The notes under the pieces were generated by a model. The model did no database searches and was not told where the DNA came from. It saw nothing but the letters and a program-made list of their open reading frames with translations. The position numbers were made by a program, and so were the translations under genes. Positions 11,812 through 23,212 of a stretch of DNA of 64,000 nucleotides are shown one piece after another (within the stretch, counting starts at the first letter, position 1; each line of letters starts with the position of its first letter). Source of the DNA: an uncultured Prochlorococcus sp. (GTDB lineage: Bacteria > Cyanobacteriota > Cyanobacteriia > PCC-6307 > Cyanobiaceae); NCBI GenBank assembly GCA_902618335.1, contig CACNAI010000001.1:62001-126000 (forward strand), in the 5' to 3' direction.

Positions 11812-11841
11812 AGTATATAAACTCACGGAATCTATCACGGA
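11812..11841 (-). promoter_or_regulatory. Putative atp operon promoter: -10-like TATACT with upstream direct repeat TCCGTGA-N5-TCCGTGA
   Basis: Plus strand tcacgga 11823-11829 and 11835-11841; agtata 11812-11817, read on the minus strand toward atp1. Confidence 0.45.
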
Positions 11842-12045
11842 GAGGTACCTTTTAGCTAGTTTTTTTTTATAAAAAATTAATTCTTAAGATTTCTGATAAA
11901 TCTGTAGGCCATTTTTTACTTTATTCTTCAAAAATAAAATTTATGAAAACTCATCTTTTTAATTGCGTTAACACTTTAAAACGTTAATAAAAGACTTGGC
12001 AAAATCTCAATTAAACGTCTCAATAGTAAATATACATCTAAAAAA

Positions 12046-13281
12046 TTGGAGATAAGTCAAGAAAAAATAAAATATAAAAGAATTTCTAAGAGAAAAAAAA
12101 CCTTTAGTTTTAATCACAAAAAAAATTTCAGCAATTTAATAGAGTCTATATTTCCCTTACCTTGGGCGATATGGCCTTATGAAGCAAAAATCCTCATTGT
12201 CATCATTGGAATTTGGTCAATATTAGGAATATGCATACTAGGATCATCAAGTTGGTGGGTGGCTAGTAGGGAAATGGGAAATTGGGCTTTCTTCTTAAAA
12301 AAACAAATCATTTGGACAATTCCAGGAATTGGTATATTTTATTTCGTTCTTAATACAAACATTAGGAATCTTTTAAAATTTTCAAGAATTATTTTTTATA
12401 TTTTATTCTTTTTGATTTTACTTACCAATTTTACTGGAATTACAGTTAATGGATCTTCAAGATGGCTAGTGCTTGGCAATTTACGTCTGCAGCCATCTGA
12501 ATTAATTAAACCTTTTTTAATTCTAGAAGCCTCTAACCTGTTCGCGCATTGGAATCTAGTAAAGAATGATAAAAAATTAATTTCAATAATTTCCTTTGGT
12601 TTATTAATTTTATTAATACTAAAACAACCTAATTTAAGTACTGCATCATTAACTGGGATTCTTCTTTGGGTAATGGGATTATGTGGAGGTGTAAAACTAA
12701 GCTCTCTTTGCTCATTTGCTTCAATAGGATTCATTACTGGATGCATTAGCATCCTAAATAACGAATATCAAAAACTTAGGGTTACTTCATTTATAAATCC
12801 TTGGAAAGATCAACAGGAGAGTGGATTTCAATTAGTACAAAGTTTATTAGCTATAGGTTCAGGTGGTCTATTTGGACAAGGTTTTGGACTGTCTATACAA
12901 AAATTACAATATCTACCGTTCATGTATACAGATTTTATTTTTGCCATTTTTGCAGAAGAATTTGGTCTATTAGGATGTACTTTATTCTTAGGGTTTTTAG
13001 CAATATTTTCTTATATAAGCCTAAGAATTAGTCTTAAGTGCAGGAACAACTATACTAAATTAGTTGCTATTGGATGTGGTGTATTGTTAACAGGGCAATC
13101 AATAATGCATATTGCTGTAACAACAGGTTCAATGCCTACTACAGGCTTACCGCTCCCATTCATTAGTTATGGTGGTAATTCATTAATAGCGTCTTTTTTT
13201 ATTGCTGGAATGTTAGTGAGATGTTCATTAGAATCAACAGGATTCATTGGCATGATTAGTACACGAAAGACTGTTAATTAG
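12046..13281 (+). CDS. ftsW: cell division protein, FtsW/RodA/SpoVE family
   Basis: GSSRWLVLGNLRLQPSELIKP, QSIMHIAVTTGSMPTTGLPLPFISYGGNS; TTG start. Confidence 0.92.
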   Translation: MEISQEKIKYKRISKRKKTFSFNHKKNFSNLIESIFPLPWAIWPYEAKILIVIIGIWSILGICILGSSSWWVASREMGNWAFFLKKQIIWTIPGIGIFYFVLNTNIRNLLKFSRIIFYILFFLILLTNFTGITVNGSSRWLVLGNLRLQPSELIKPFLILEASNLFAHWNLVKNDKKLISIISFGLLILLILKQPNLSTASLTGILLWVMGLCGGVKLSSLCSFASIGFITGCISILNNEYQKLRVTSFINPWKDQQESGFQLVQSLLAIGSGGLFGQGFGLSIQKLQYLPFMYTDFIFAIFAEEFGLLGCTLFLGFLAIFSYISLRISLKCRNNYTKLVAIGCGVLLTGQSIMHIAVTTGSMPTTGLPLPFISYGGNSLIASFFIAGMLVRCSLESTGFIGMISTRKTVN

Positions 13282-13363
13282 TTAGAATTTAGAGGATTTA
13301 TGTGAAGCCATCGAATCATTTACTTTAGTTATTTCAGAATTATCTCAAAAGGGTAATCTGCTT

Positions 13364-14020
13364 ATGCAGAGTGGTCTTAATAGTCCTGGTCCATTTACTA
13401 TATTTTTGGTTTTCAGCGCAGGACTTTTAACAAGTCTTGGGCCATGTTCATTATCATTACTTCCAGTGACAATTGCTTATATAGGCGGAACAGAGAAAAA
13501 TAAATTTAAACTTATTAGTTTTTCAGGAGGTGTAGTTTTTTCGCTTGTTGCACTTGGGGCTGCGAGTGGATTCTTAGGTAAGATATATGGGCAAATTCCA
13601 TCTTATTACACTTCATTTGTTGCCCTAATAGCAATAATAATGGGTTTAAATTTGTTAGGAATTCTAAAGTTTCAGTTTCCGAATGGACCTGATATAAAAA
13701 TAATTGAAGACAAAATACCAACATTTATAGCACCTTTTGCCATAGGGACTACTTTTGGATTAGCTTCTTCACCTTGCATTACTCCAGTTTTAGCAACTCT
13801 TTTGGCTTGGGTATCGCAAGCTAAAAACCCGATAATATCTATTATTTTTTTATTTTTCTTTGGGATAGGCCAAGTAACCCCATTAATCATTGCAGGAGCT
13901 ACTGCAGAAAACTTAAAGCAATTTTTAGCTCTTAGAAAATTTAGTCAAATAATTCCGACTTTAAGTGGGATATTTTTAGTTTCCCTAGGGTTATTAAATT
14001 TATTTTCAAATTGGATTTAA
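13364..14020 (+). CDS. ccdA: cytochrome c biogenesis thiol transporter CcdA-like
   Basis: GLLTSLGPCSLSLLPVT and SSPCITPVLATLLAW motifs; next to ccsB. Confidence 0.9.
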   Translation: MQSGLNSPGPFTIFLVFSAGLLTSLGPCSLSLLPVTIAYIGGTEKNKFKLISFSGGVVFSLVALGAASGFLGKIYGQIPSYYTSFVALIAIIMGLNLLGILKFQFPNGPDIKIIEDKIPTFIAPFAIGTTFGLASSPCITPVLATLLAWVSQAKNPIISIIFLFFFGIGQVTPLIIAGATAENLKQFLALRKFSQIIPTLSGIFLVSLGLLNLFSNWI

Positions 14021-15307
14021 ATGATTATTTTTAAGAATCTAATTTTAAAACTATCAAGTTTAAAATTTGCTATATCGCTGATACTCTTCATTGCTATTAC
14101 CAGTGGAATAGGTACTTTTATACCTCAAGGTAGTAATAATAAATTCTATATTGATAATTTCGATAGAGCTCCCATTTTTGGATTTTTAGATGGAGAAAAA
14201 GTCTTAAAACTTCAATTGGATCATATATATACAAGCTTTTGGTTTTTATTTACATTAATTCTTCTTTGCATTTCTTTGGCGGCTTGTAGTTTCAGGAGGC
14301 AAATTCCTTCATTAAAAGCTTCATTAAAATGGATTGAATATAAGAGCGAAAAACAATTTAGCAAACTGCAACTAACTACAAGTCATCCAATCAATCAAGA
14401 TGGAGAACATATATCAAAAGTAGATTTATTACTTAAAAAAAAAGGATGGAAAACATACAAATTTAGTAGTCATATTTCTGCAAGAAAGGGGTTAATTGGA
14501 AAAATTGGTCCTTTAGTTGTACATATCGGATTAATAATCTTGCTTATAGGTTCAGCATATGGAAGTTTTACAAGTCAATCAAAAGAACAATATTTACTGC
14601 CTGGAGAAACTTTAGATCTTGTTAATGAGAGCACAAACTCAAAAGCGAATATAAAATTAGTCGATTTTTCTATAGAACGTGAAAGTGATGGTGTGCCCAA
14701 ACAGTTTATTTCAAAATTAAATTTTTCTTCTGAAGATCTAAATTTAAATGAAATAAAAACAACCAAAGTTAATCACCCAATCAGGTTTAAAGGATTAACT
14801 ATTTATCAAGCAGATTGGGCAATATCAAATGTTGTTTTGGAAATAGATAATATCCTTTATCAATTACAATTAAAGGAGATTCCAGAAATCGGTAATCAAG
14901 TTTGGGGAGTTTTAGTTGAATTAGGATCTGAGACTAAAAAAAATTTCCTTTTAACAATAGATAATGAAAATGGTCCACTTAAAATTTCGAATATAGAAAA
15001 TTTTTCCGGGAATAATCTCTATATCAATGCCGAACCTTTAGAAGTTAACTCTTCAAAACTATCTCTGAAAAAAATAATCCCCAGCAGTGGATTAATAATT
15101 AAAAATGATCCGTCTATACCATTTATTTACTTTTCTTTTATCTTAATAATTTTTGGAACAATAATAAGTCTTATACCAACTAACCAATTATGGATTCTGG
15201 TAAATAAAGAATCACAAAATTTATCTATTGGAGGCCTTAGTAATAAAAATCTAGTTGGTTTTAAAAAAGAATTTTTTAAATTATCAGACGAAATAAAAAA
15301 TTTTTAA
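14021..15307 (+). CDS. ccsB: c-type cytochrome synthesis protein Ccs1/CcsB (ResB-like)
   Basis: [24 protein letters not shown]; adjacent to ccdA. Confidence 0.9.
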   Translation: MIIFKNLILKLSSLKFAISLILFIAITSGIGTFIPQGSNNKFYIDNFDRAPIFGFLDGEKVLKLQLDHIYTSFWFLFTLILLCISLAACSFRRQIPSLKASLKWIEYKSEKQFSKLQLTTSHPINQDGEHISKVDLLLKKKGWKTYKFSSHISARKGLIGKIGPLVVHIGLIILLIGSAYGSFTSQSKEQYLLPGETLDLVNESTNSKANIKLVDFSIERESDGVPKQFISKLNFSSEDLNLNEIKTTKVNHPIRFKGLTIYQADWAISNVVLEIDNILYQLQLKEIPEIGNQVWGVLVELGSETKKNFLLTIDNENGPLKISNIENFSGNNLYINAEPLEVNSSKLSLKKIIPSSGLIIKNDPSIPFIYFSFILIIFGTIISLIPTNQLWILVNKESQNLSIGGLSNKNLVGFKKEFFKLSDEIKNF

Positions 15308-15714
15308 TTTCTTTTCTGCCCACTAAAAATATCTAACTGCATAGAAACATTCCCTCTGGGGTTAAATGCAGCATTTAAATGTATCCAGTGAGGTGAACCT
15401 TCATTCACTAAATCATCCATAATTCTATTCACAACTTCCTCATGTGATATTTTTATATCCCTAAAATTATTAATATAAAGCTTTAAAGACTTCAACTCAT
15501 AGACTTTCAAATTAGGTTGATAAATAATATTTAACTTTGCAAAATCTGGATAACCAGAAAAGGGGCACTTACATGTAAATTCAGGTAACTGAATAGAAAT
15601 TTCATAAATTCTTTTCTTATTTGGATTATCGAAACAAATTATTTTTGATTCTTCAATAATTCTTTCACCATATAGCGGTCTTTGAGTCGAATCTTCTAAT
15701 TTAGCTGTACTCAT
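15304..15714 (-). CDS. queF: NADPH-dependent 7-cyano-7-deazaguanine reductase
   Basis: [14 protein letters not shown] and [12 protein letters not shown] motifs. Confidence 0.93.
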   Translation of the reverse strand: MSTAKLEDSTQRPLYGERIIEESKIICFDNPNKKRIYEISIQLPEFTCKCPFSGYPDFAKLNIIYQPNLKVYELKSLKLYINNFRDIKISHEEVVNRIMDDLVNEGSPHWIHLNAAFNPRGNVSMQLDIFSGQKRN

Positions 15715-15836
15715 TTTTTGTAGAAATTTTTTACTAAACCTATATAAAAACTATATATAAAGATAAAAATTCGCAAAAGTATCAACAAATCTAAGTATTA
15801 CAAATGACTAAGGCAAAAGATGTTAAATCTTATTTT

Positions 15837-15852
15837 TGTATCAATAATAACA
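15837..15852 (+). promoter_or_regulatory. NtcA-like site TGTA-N8-AACA (one mismatch to TGTA-N8-TACA)
   Basis: tgtatcaataataaca upstream of the 81-aa ORF/glnB pair. Confidence 0.3.
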
Positions 15853-15903
15853 TTCATAATGTCTGCCGAAAGGTTTATATGTGTTTAGTTCAATGAAAAA
15901 TTA

Positions 15904-16149
15904 ATGGACATTTGTTTGGTAACTATCGATAAAAACTTAAATAAATCCCTTCAACCAAAAAGCGCAATTGGAATGTTATGGCTTCAAACACACTTTGAGA
16001 ATAATCAGTGGGAAGCGTTATCAAATAGTACAGTAATAATTTCTGAAGAGAATTCCCAATTATTAGTTGAAGATGCAACGAACGCAGGACTTAACATTAA
16101 ATGTTTTTCTGATATTTCAATGTTGGATGTTTTCCCAAAAAACAATTAA
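15904..16149 (+). CDS. 81-aa hypothetical protein upstream of glnB
   Basis: Complete ATG ORF ending 24 nt before glnB, same strand. Confidence 0.75.
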   Translation: MDICLVTIDKNLNKSLQPKSAIGMLWLQTHFENNQWEALSNSTVIISEENSQLLVEDATNAGLNIKCFSDISMLDVFPKNN

Positions 16150-16513
<364 letters not shown>

Positions 16514-16521
<8 letters not shown>

Positions 16522-17326
16522 TTTCTTTTACTAAATTTTGTATATATTCACTATTAATCTTTGCATTTGATTGACTTCCTAAGGTCATCCAAGCTAAATA
16601 TTCATGATTTCCAGCAGGACCTACTAGTGGAGAAGCTATCAAACTCTTTATATTCCATTGGGAATTCTTAGCAGCATAGATAACAGACTCTATAGCCTCA
16701 GTATGGAATTTAGGATTGCGAACAACACCACCTTTACTGACTTTATCTTTACCCACCTCAAATTGGGGTTTAATTAAAAATATTCCTTCAATACAATCAC
16801 CTTCTAATAAATTACTAATAGATTTAAAAACTAACTTTAATGAAATAAAAGACAAGTCAGCAACAACAAAATTTGGTAATTCTTTACTTTTAGATAAAAG
16901 ATCATTAGGTTTTAAATTACGAATATTAGTTCGTTCAAAAAGTATTACTTTTGGGTTATTTCTAATCTTCCATGCAGTCTGTCCATACCCAACATCTATC
17001 CCATAAACTAATTTTGCTCCTTGTTGCAATAAGCAATCAGTAAATCCCCCAGTAGAGATTCCTGCATCAATACATATTTTATCTTTGACTTTAATTTCAA
17101 GTTTTTTAAATGCCTCCAATAATTTTTCGCCACCCCTTGATACAAACATAGGTTCGGAATCAATAAAAAATTCAGATCCAATTAATACTTGTTGTCCAGG
17201 TTTATCCCATACTTTTCCATTTACATCTCTAACCTTACCCGCAAGAATTAAACCTTGGGCTTTTTGACGAGTTTCACATAAACCTTTATTTAGAAGATAA
17301 AGGTCTAATCTACTTTTTTTAATCAT
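16514..17326 (-). CDS. tlyA: TlyA family 2'-O-ribose rRNA methyltransferase (S4 + FtsJ domains)
   Basis: S4-like RLDLYLLNKGLCETRQKAQGLILAGKV; CIDAGISTGGFTDCLLQQGA SAM motif. Confidence 0.9.
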
Positions 17327-17607
17327 CTATTAATCAATAAAAAAGACTGAATAATGAACTTCTACAAGATTGTGATCCAAATTCTTTAATACCTTCCAAT
17401 TTTAAATTAGAACTAAAAAAATTACCCACTATTAACAATAGGAATAAATGAAACATTTTTATATTGAAGCTTTCGTTATAAGAGAGAAAAATGTTACATA
17501 AGAAAATAATAATCAGGCAAATATGTTCAATGGCAAGTAGATCTTTAAGGTATAGAGCAATAATTCGATTTTGGTTATAAAGTTTAAAATGATAATTAAT
17601 AAAAATT

Positions 17608-18903
17608 GTGATCGAGCGTTACACATTACCCGAAATGGGGAAAATCTGGACTGAAAGCGCAAAATTCCAGAGTTGGCTTAAGGTTGAAGTAGCTGCATGT
17701 GAAGCAAATTTTTCCCTCGGGAAAATTCCTGAGAATGCCATGAAAGAGATACGTTCAAATGCAAAGTTTGATGAATCTAGAATTATAGAAATTGAGAAAG
17801 AAGTTAAACATGATGTCATAGCATTCCTTACAAGCGTTAATGAATTTGTAGGAGATTCTGGAAGATATATACATGTTGGTATGACCAGTAGTGATGTACT
17901 TGATACTGGTTTATCTCTTCAGTTAAAAGATTCTTGCGAATTGTTATTAGATGAAATCGAAAAACTAGAGAATGAAGTCAGATTATTAGCAAGGAAGCAT
18001 AAAAACACATTAATGATTGGCAGATCTCATGCAATTCATGGAGAGCCAATTTCCTTCGGTTTTAAACTTGCTGGATGGTTAGCAGAAATATTAAGAAACA
18101 AAAAAAGATTGTTAACACTGAAAGAATCAGTAGCAATTGGACAAATAAGCGGTGCAATGGGAACTTACGCTAATACGAATCCCAAAGTAGAACAAATAAC
18201 TTGTGATTTACTCGGCTTAAAACCAGATACAGCAAGTACGCAGGTTATATCGAGAGACAGGCATGCAGAATATGTGCAAACTATTGCGCTAGTTGGCGCT
18301 TCTCTTGATAGATTCTCAACAGAAATAAGAAATTTACAAAGAACCGACGTTTTAGAAGTTGAGGAGGGCTTTACAAAAGGGCAAAAAGGAAGTTCTGCCA
18401 TGCCTCATAAAAGAAATCCTATTCGAAGTGAAAGAGTAAGCGGTTTAGCAAGAATTTTGAGGAGTTACGTCTTAACAGCACTGGAAAATGTTCCACTTTG
18501 GCACGAAAGAGATATAAGCCATAGTTCAAATGAACGTATCATGTTACCTGACGTATCAATCTGTTTGCATTTTATGCTTAGAGAAATGAAAGATATAGTA
18601 GGGAATTTGGAAGTTTATCCAAACAATATGCTCAAAAATTTAAATATATATGGTGGTGTAATCTTTAGTCAGAAAGTTTTACTTTTGCTTGTAGAGAAGG
18701 GCTTATCTAGAGAAAAAGCTTATAGCTTAGTACAAAAAAATGCGCATCTGGCCTGGAATACTCAGAATGGTAATTTCAAACAAAATATAGAGAGAGATAA
18801 TGAAATTATGGATTTTATTGATCAAAGTGACTTAGAGGAATGTTTTAATCCTTCAATTCATCTCAATAATTTAAGTGTAATATGGGAGAAGTTAGGTATC
18901 TAG
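17608..18903 (+). CDS. purB: adenylosuccinate lyase
   Basis: MIERYTLPEMGKIW; GSSAMPHKRNPIRSE signature; GTG start. Confidence 0.97.
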   Translation: MIERYTLPEMGKIWTESAKFQSWLKVEVAACEANFSLGKIPENAMKEIRSNAKFDESRIIEIEKEVKHDVIAFLTSVNEFVGDSGRYIHVGMTSSDVLDTGLSLQLKDSCELLLDEIEKLENEVRLLARKHKNTLMIGRSHAIHGEPISFGFKLAGWLAEILRNKKRLLTLKESVAIGQISGAMGTYANTNPKVEQITCDLLGLKPDTASTQVISRDRHAEYVQTIALVGASLDRFSTEIRNLQRTDVLEVEEGFTKGQKGSSAMPHKRNPIRSERVSGLARILRSYVLTALENVPLWHERDISHSSNERIMLPDVSICLHFMLREMKDIVGNLEVYPNNMLKNLNIYGGVIFSQKVLLLLVEKGLSREKAYSLVQKNAHLAWNTQNGNFKQNIERDNEIMDFIDQSDLEECFNPSIHLNNLSVIWEKLGI

Positions 18904-18951
18904 GATTACTGAAAACCTTATCTAAATTAAACCAGTGTTTTCAGAGGAATA

Positions 18952-20337
18952 ATGACAAAAAAATTTAGGATTGAAAAAGATAGTATGGGAACAATAGAGG
19001 TTCCCATAGAAGCTTTGTGGGGTGCTCAAACACAAAGATCGATAATAAATTTTTCTATTGGAGAAGAATTAATTCCTATTGAGTTAATTTATTCACTCAC
19101 CCTCATAAAAAAAGCTGCTTCAATTGCGAATTTCAATTTAGGATTAATAGATAAAAGAAAAAAAGATTTGATTGTAGAGGCATGTTCAGAAATACTTAAT
19201 GGGCTTCATGATTCACAGTTTCCCTTAAAAGTTTGGCAAACAGGTAGTGGCACGCAAACAAATATGAATGTTAATGAGGTAATTTCAAATATTGCAGCAT
19301 TAAAAACAAATTCAGAGCTTGGTAGTCATCAACCAATTCATCCGAATGATGATGTAAATAAATCACAGTCAACTAATGATACTTTTCCTGCTGCTATTCA
19401 AATATCTGTTGTTAATGAAATAATTAAAAATTTAGTTCCAACGATAAGAGAACTCACGAAGATTCTTGATAAAAAAAGTGAAGAATGGAAAAACCTGATA
19501 AAGATTGGAAGAACCCATTTTCAAGATGCAGTGCCACTTACTTTTGGGCAAGAAATATCAGGATGGTCAGAGCAACTTAAAGATGCTGAGAATGCAATTA
19601 CTATGAGTCTGAATGAATTGTATTTCTTACCTCTGGGAGGAACTGCAGTTGGTACAGGGATTAATTGTCCAAAAGGATTTTGTGAAGAGTCTATAAAATC
19701 AATTTCCAATGATACTAATCTAATGTTCTACAAATCAAAAAATAATTTTTCTATCATGGCCTCGCATGATCGTCTAGCTCAAGTAATGAGTCAGATAAAG
19801 ATATTAGCAGGTGCATTATTTAAAATTTCAAATGATATAAAAATTCTATCTTCTGGTCCAAGATCAGGGATATATGAATTAATTATCCCTCAAAATGAAC
19901 CTGGAAGTTCTATTATGCCGGGCAAAGTGAATCCCACTCAATGCGAAGCCTTATCAATGGTTTGTGCTCAGATAATGGGTCTTGAATATGCAGTTTCGAT
20001 GGCAAATTCTAGCGGCACTTTACAGATGAATGAATATAAGCCTCTTATTGGATTTAATATTCTCACAAGTTTAAAATTACTTAAAAATGCAATAGAAAAC
20101 TTCAGAATAAAATTAGTTGATGGGATGGAACCTAATCAAAAGAAAATGAAGTTAAATTTGAAAAATTCACTAATGTTGGTTACAGCTATAGTGCCAAAAG
20201 TTGGTTATGAAAAAGCAGCTGAAATTGCAAAACTTGCCTTCAAAGAATCATTAAATTTAAAAGAGGCCACACTTAAATTAGGTTATTTAAATGAAGATGA
20301 ATTTGATGAAGCGATGGATATTAATTCAATGATTTGA
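18952..20337 (+). CDS. fumC: class II fumarate hydratase
   Basis: GSSIMPGKVNPTQCE signature; KVWQTGSGTQTNMNVNEV. Confidence 0.97.
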   Translation: MTKKFRIEKDSMGTIEVPIEALWGAQTQRSIINFSIGEELIPIELIYSLTLIKKAASIANFNLGLIDKRKKDLIVEACSEILNGLHDSQFPLKVWQTGSGTQTNMNVNEVISNIAALKTNSELGSHQPIHPNDDVNKSQSTNDTFPAAIQISVVNEIIKNLVPTIRELTKILDKKSEEWKNLIKIGRTHFQDAVPLTFGQEISGWSEQLKDAENAITMSLNELYFLPLGGTAVGTGINCPKGFCEESIKSISNDTNLMFYKSKNNFSIMASHDRLAQVMSQIKILAGALFKISNDIKILSSGPRSGIYELIIPQNEPGSSIMPGKVNPTQCEALSMVCAQIMGLEYAVSMANSSGTLQMNEYKPLIGFNILTSLKLLKNAIENFRIKLVDGMEPNQKKMKLNLKNSLMLVTAIVPKVGYEKAAEIAKLAFKESLNLKEATLKLGYLNEDEFDEAMDINSMI

Positions 20338-20346
20338 TTAAAAAAT

Positions 20347-23073
20347 TTAAGAATTATTGTCAATTCTTTTTGTTGCAGGATTAATATCTTCAGAGATTCT
20401 TATAAGATCATTAGATTCAGAAACAGGGAAACGATTAATAGCTTTTAATGCTAGCTTTGCTTTGCTTTTTAATTTATTACTTGCACCAATACAGTATTGC
20501 ACTTGAGAAAGAACATCAATTGATCTTCTAATAATCCTCACTACATCACCTTCGTCTAATGAAGTATTGAAAACTAAATCTTTCCATTTTTTTCCCCTTG
20601 CCCATTCAGAAATAATTCCAGTCAACTCTGTTTCTAAATAGATAGGAATTTCAATATGAAACTTATTTTGTTGAGAAGCGACTAATTTTCTTAAACCATC
20701 TAATTCATTAAAAACATCTATTACCTTCAAAGAAGGCTTAAAATTACACCAAAGATTAGGCCTCCTAACATCAACACATATAGCTTGAATAATTGCAGCC
20801 AACTCAGGAGGATCTAAATCGTCCAAATAACCACTAACTAAAACAAGACCAATCCATAATTCATTTTCACTTCTTATTGCCCCAACTGTTAGTCCAACTT
20901 CTGTCAATTCCAAATCATCTAAGCAACCAAAATGATTCAAAATTTTAATCAAATCGGTAAAAGTTCTCCAGTTATGATTTTCTTTATCCGCAAGAAGTTT
21001 TTTTCTCATATTTATTTCTTGTTCAATATCAACAATTCTTTTTCTATATTTCTTTAATTTACTGGAGTCTCCAAATCTATGAGCGGGATGATCTGTGACT
21101 GTTTCTTCTAAATTATTAATTTGTTGCTGTTGCGCCAAAACTTCCGTTGTCAGATCATATTGTGGAGTTTGTAAATCATTTTTTTTAGAAACTTCTAAAA
21201 TTCGGTCCGCAAAACATTGCGACATATCATCTCCCCTAAATACCTCTCCAGAAAAATACATCTTTGGTGCTTCAAGTTCTAAGACATCAATTGTATCCAA
21301 ATCATTAAAAATATTTACTATGGATGAGGGTTTTATGAGAATAAATAAATTATCAATTGTCAAACACAATAAACTCTTAATTTTTTGGGATTCATATATT
21401 TTCCTACAAATTAATCCTGGAACAATTTTTCTTTTAATTTGAGGAGCTTTGATTGAAATTAAGCTTCCATCTTCAATATATGGGAGTGCATTAGTGATCT
21501 CTTCTGATAATTTTTCTGAAGCTTGTTTTTCTAAAATTTTCAAGAGTCTTCTCTCTTCTTTAAGACGATTTTTTAACTTTTCGTAGGCATCAAAATCTTT
21601 CCATGAAACATTAGATGTGATTTTTTTTAATTCAATTAAATGCTTATCTAAATTTTCAATAATTATATTCTCACCTGAGGATTCACCCAAATATAAAAAA
21701 CTACCAAAACTTCTTTTAATTAATTCTTTAGACTTTTCTAAAGTATAACTTTGCAAAAGATTAAGTACCATTCCATAGCTAGGAGTGAATTGACTCTCTA
21801 AAGGATTTGGTTTGCTAGTAGCCAGTGCACTTGCTTCTTTGGCTCCTTCGAATCTTGTTTGTAATGTAACAACATATCCTTGGGTATCTTTTCCTCTTCT
21901 TCCAGCTCTTCCTGACATTTGCAAAAATTCACTACTAAATAATAATCTATGCCCATCTTCTGTCCTTTTCGATAAAGAAGAAATAATAGTTGTTCTTGCG
22001 GGCATATTAATTCCTGCAGCTAGAGTTTCAGTCGCAAAAACAACTTTTATCAAACCTTGCTGAAATAATTCCTCAACTAATTCTTTCCATGCAGGCAATA
22101 ATCCAGCATGATGAGATGCAATACCTCGTTTTAATGCCTCGCATTGTGATTTATCTTTGATTGCCTCTTGATTATTTTTAAGATAAACATCTAACTTTTG
22201 GGATATCATATTTGCTTCTGAATAACTTACTAAAGTCAAATCTTTTATATTCTCAATAGCCTTGTCACATCCTCTTCTACTAAAAATAAAATAAATAGCT
22301 GGCAACATATTTCGTTCAGCTAGTTTAGAAATCACAAAGCCAATTGAGGGAGACTTTGGTTGCATTATCCTACCCACTTTACCTCTCATTTTCTGCCCTT
22401 TAGGAGCTCTCCAAATCTTACAGTTTGGGTGAATTCCATTACCCTTTTTATTTAAAAGTGGATGGAGTCCCTTAACACTACAAAAAATAAAATCAAGTGG
22501 GACTGGTCTCTTGTCACTATTAATTAGTACTGTGGGTCCATGAACTTTTTCTATCCAATTTTGTAGTTGATCTGCATTAGCTATTGTTGCTGATAAAGCT
22601 ATTATTTGAGTTCTAGTAGGGCAATGGATTATAGTTTCTTCCCATACTGTTCCTCTTTGGGGGTCATTCATGTAATGACATTCATCAAGAATCACAGATT
22701 CTAAATTTTCTAAAGGATCATCAAATTCATCAAATTCTCCATAAAGCATGTTCCTAAAAATCTCAGTCGTCATAACTAAGATTGGTGCTTCTCTATTTAT
22801 ACTTATATCTCCAGTTAAAAGCCCAACTTTATTCTCACCATATTGATTAGAGAAATCTCTAAACTTTTGGTTTGATAAGGCCTTTAGAGGTGTTGTATAA
22901 AAAACTCTGCTGTCATGAGATAAACCCCTATATATAGCAAATTCTCCTATCAATGTTTTACCCGAACCTGTCGGTGCTGTTAAAACGACAGAATTTCCGC
23001 TATTTATAGCTTGTATTGCTTCTAATTGGAAATCATCTAGCGGAAAGGGGAAATATTCCTCTAAATTAAGCAA
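20347..23073 (-). CDS. Ski2/Mtr4-like DExH-box helicase
   Basis: TAPTGSGKT, DECHYMND, QMSGRAGRRGKD motifs; 908 aa with C-terminal DSHCT-like region. Confidence 0.9.
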   Translation of the reverse strand: MLNLEEYFPFPLDDFQLEAIQAINSGNSVVLTAPTGSGKTLIGEFAIYRGLSHDSRVFYTTPLKALSNQKFRDFSNQYGENKVGLLTGDISINREAPILVMTTEIFRNMLYGEFDEFDDPLENLESVILDECHYMNDPQRGTVWEETIIHCPTRTQIIALSATIANADQLQNWIEKVHGPTVLINSDKRPVPLDFIFCSVKGLHPLLNKKGNGIHPNCKIWRAPKGQKMRGKVGRIMQPKSPSIGFVISKLAERNMLPAIYFIFSRRGCDKAIENIKDLTLVSYSEANMISQKLDVYLKNNQEAIKDKSQCEALKRGIASHHAGLLPAWKELVEELFQQGLIKVVFATETLAAGINMPARTTIISSLSKRTEDGHRLLFSSEFLQMSGRAGRRGKDTQGYVVTLQTRFEGAKEASALATSKPNPLESQFTPSYGMVLNLLQSYTLEKSKELIKRSFGSFLYLGESSGENIIIENLDKHLIELKKITSNVSWKDFDAYEKLKNRLKEERRLLKILEKQASEKLSEEITNALPYIEDGSLISIKAPQIKRKIVPGLICRKIYESQKIKSLLCLTIDNLFILIKPSSIVNIFNDLDTIDVLELEAPKMYFSGEVFRGDDMSQCFADRILEVSKKNDLQTPQYDLTTEVLAQQQQINNLEETVTDHPAHRFGDSSKLKKYRKRIVDIEQEINMRKKLLADKENHNWRTFTDLIKILNHFGCLDDLELTEVGLTVGAIRSENELWIGLVLVSGYLDDLDPPELAAIIQAICVDVRRPNLWCNFKPSLKVIDVFNELDGLRKLVASQQNKFHIEIPIYLETELTGIISEWARGKKWKDLVFNTSLDEGDVVRIIRRSIDVLSQVQYCIGASNKLKSKAKLALKAINRFPVSESNDLIRISEDINPATKRIDNNS

Positions 23074-23212
23074 TAATTGTGATTGAAGAGAGGATGAGTT
23101 AACTTCTTAATATATGATCTATATAGATATTAATAAACAAAAAATACCTTGCAAACTTTAATAGTAAATCTAGATCTTTTTAATTAAATTAACTATATTT
23201 TATTTTGCCAAA

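Noticed and set aside
12801-13031. Plus-strand 76-aa ORF within ftsW in another frame
   Set aside because: Fully inside ftsW; composition (WRSIWTRFWTVYTK) is a frame-shifted reading of the host gene.
15804-15896. 30-aa ORF MTKAKDVKSYFCINNNIHNVCRKVYMCLVQ upstream of the 81-aa ORF/glnB
   Set aside because: Overlaps the NtcA-like site and ends just before the next start; could be a leader peptide but is equally likely chance in a 190-nt gap.
17491-17580. 29-aa basic ORF MLHKKIIIRQICSMASRSLRYRAIIRFWL in the tlyA-purB spacer
   Set aside because: Short, no recognisable family; cannot separate from chance without comparative data.
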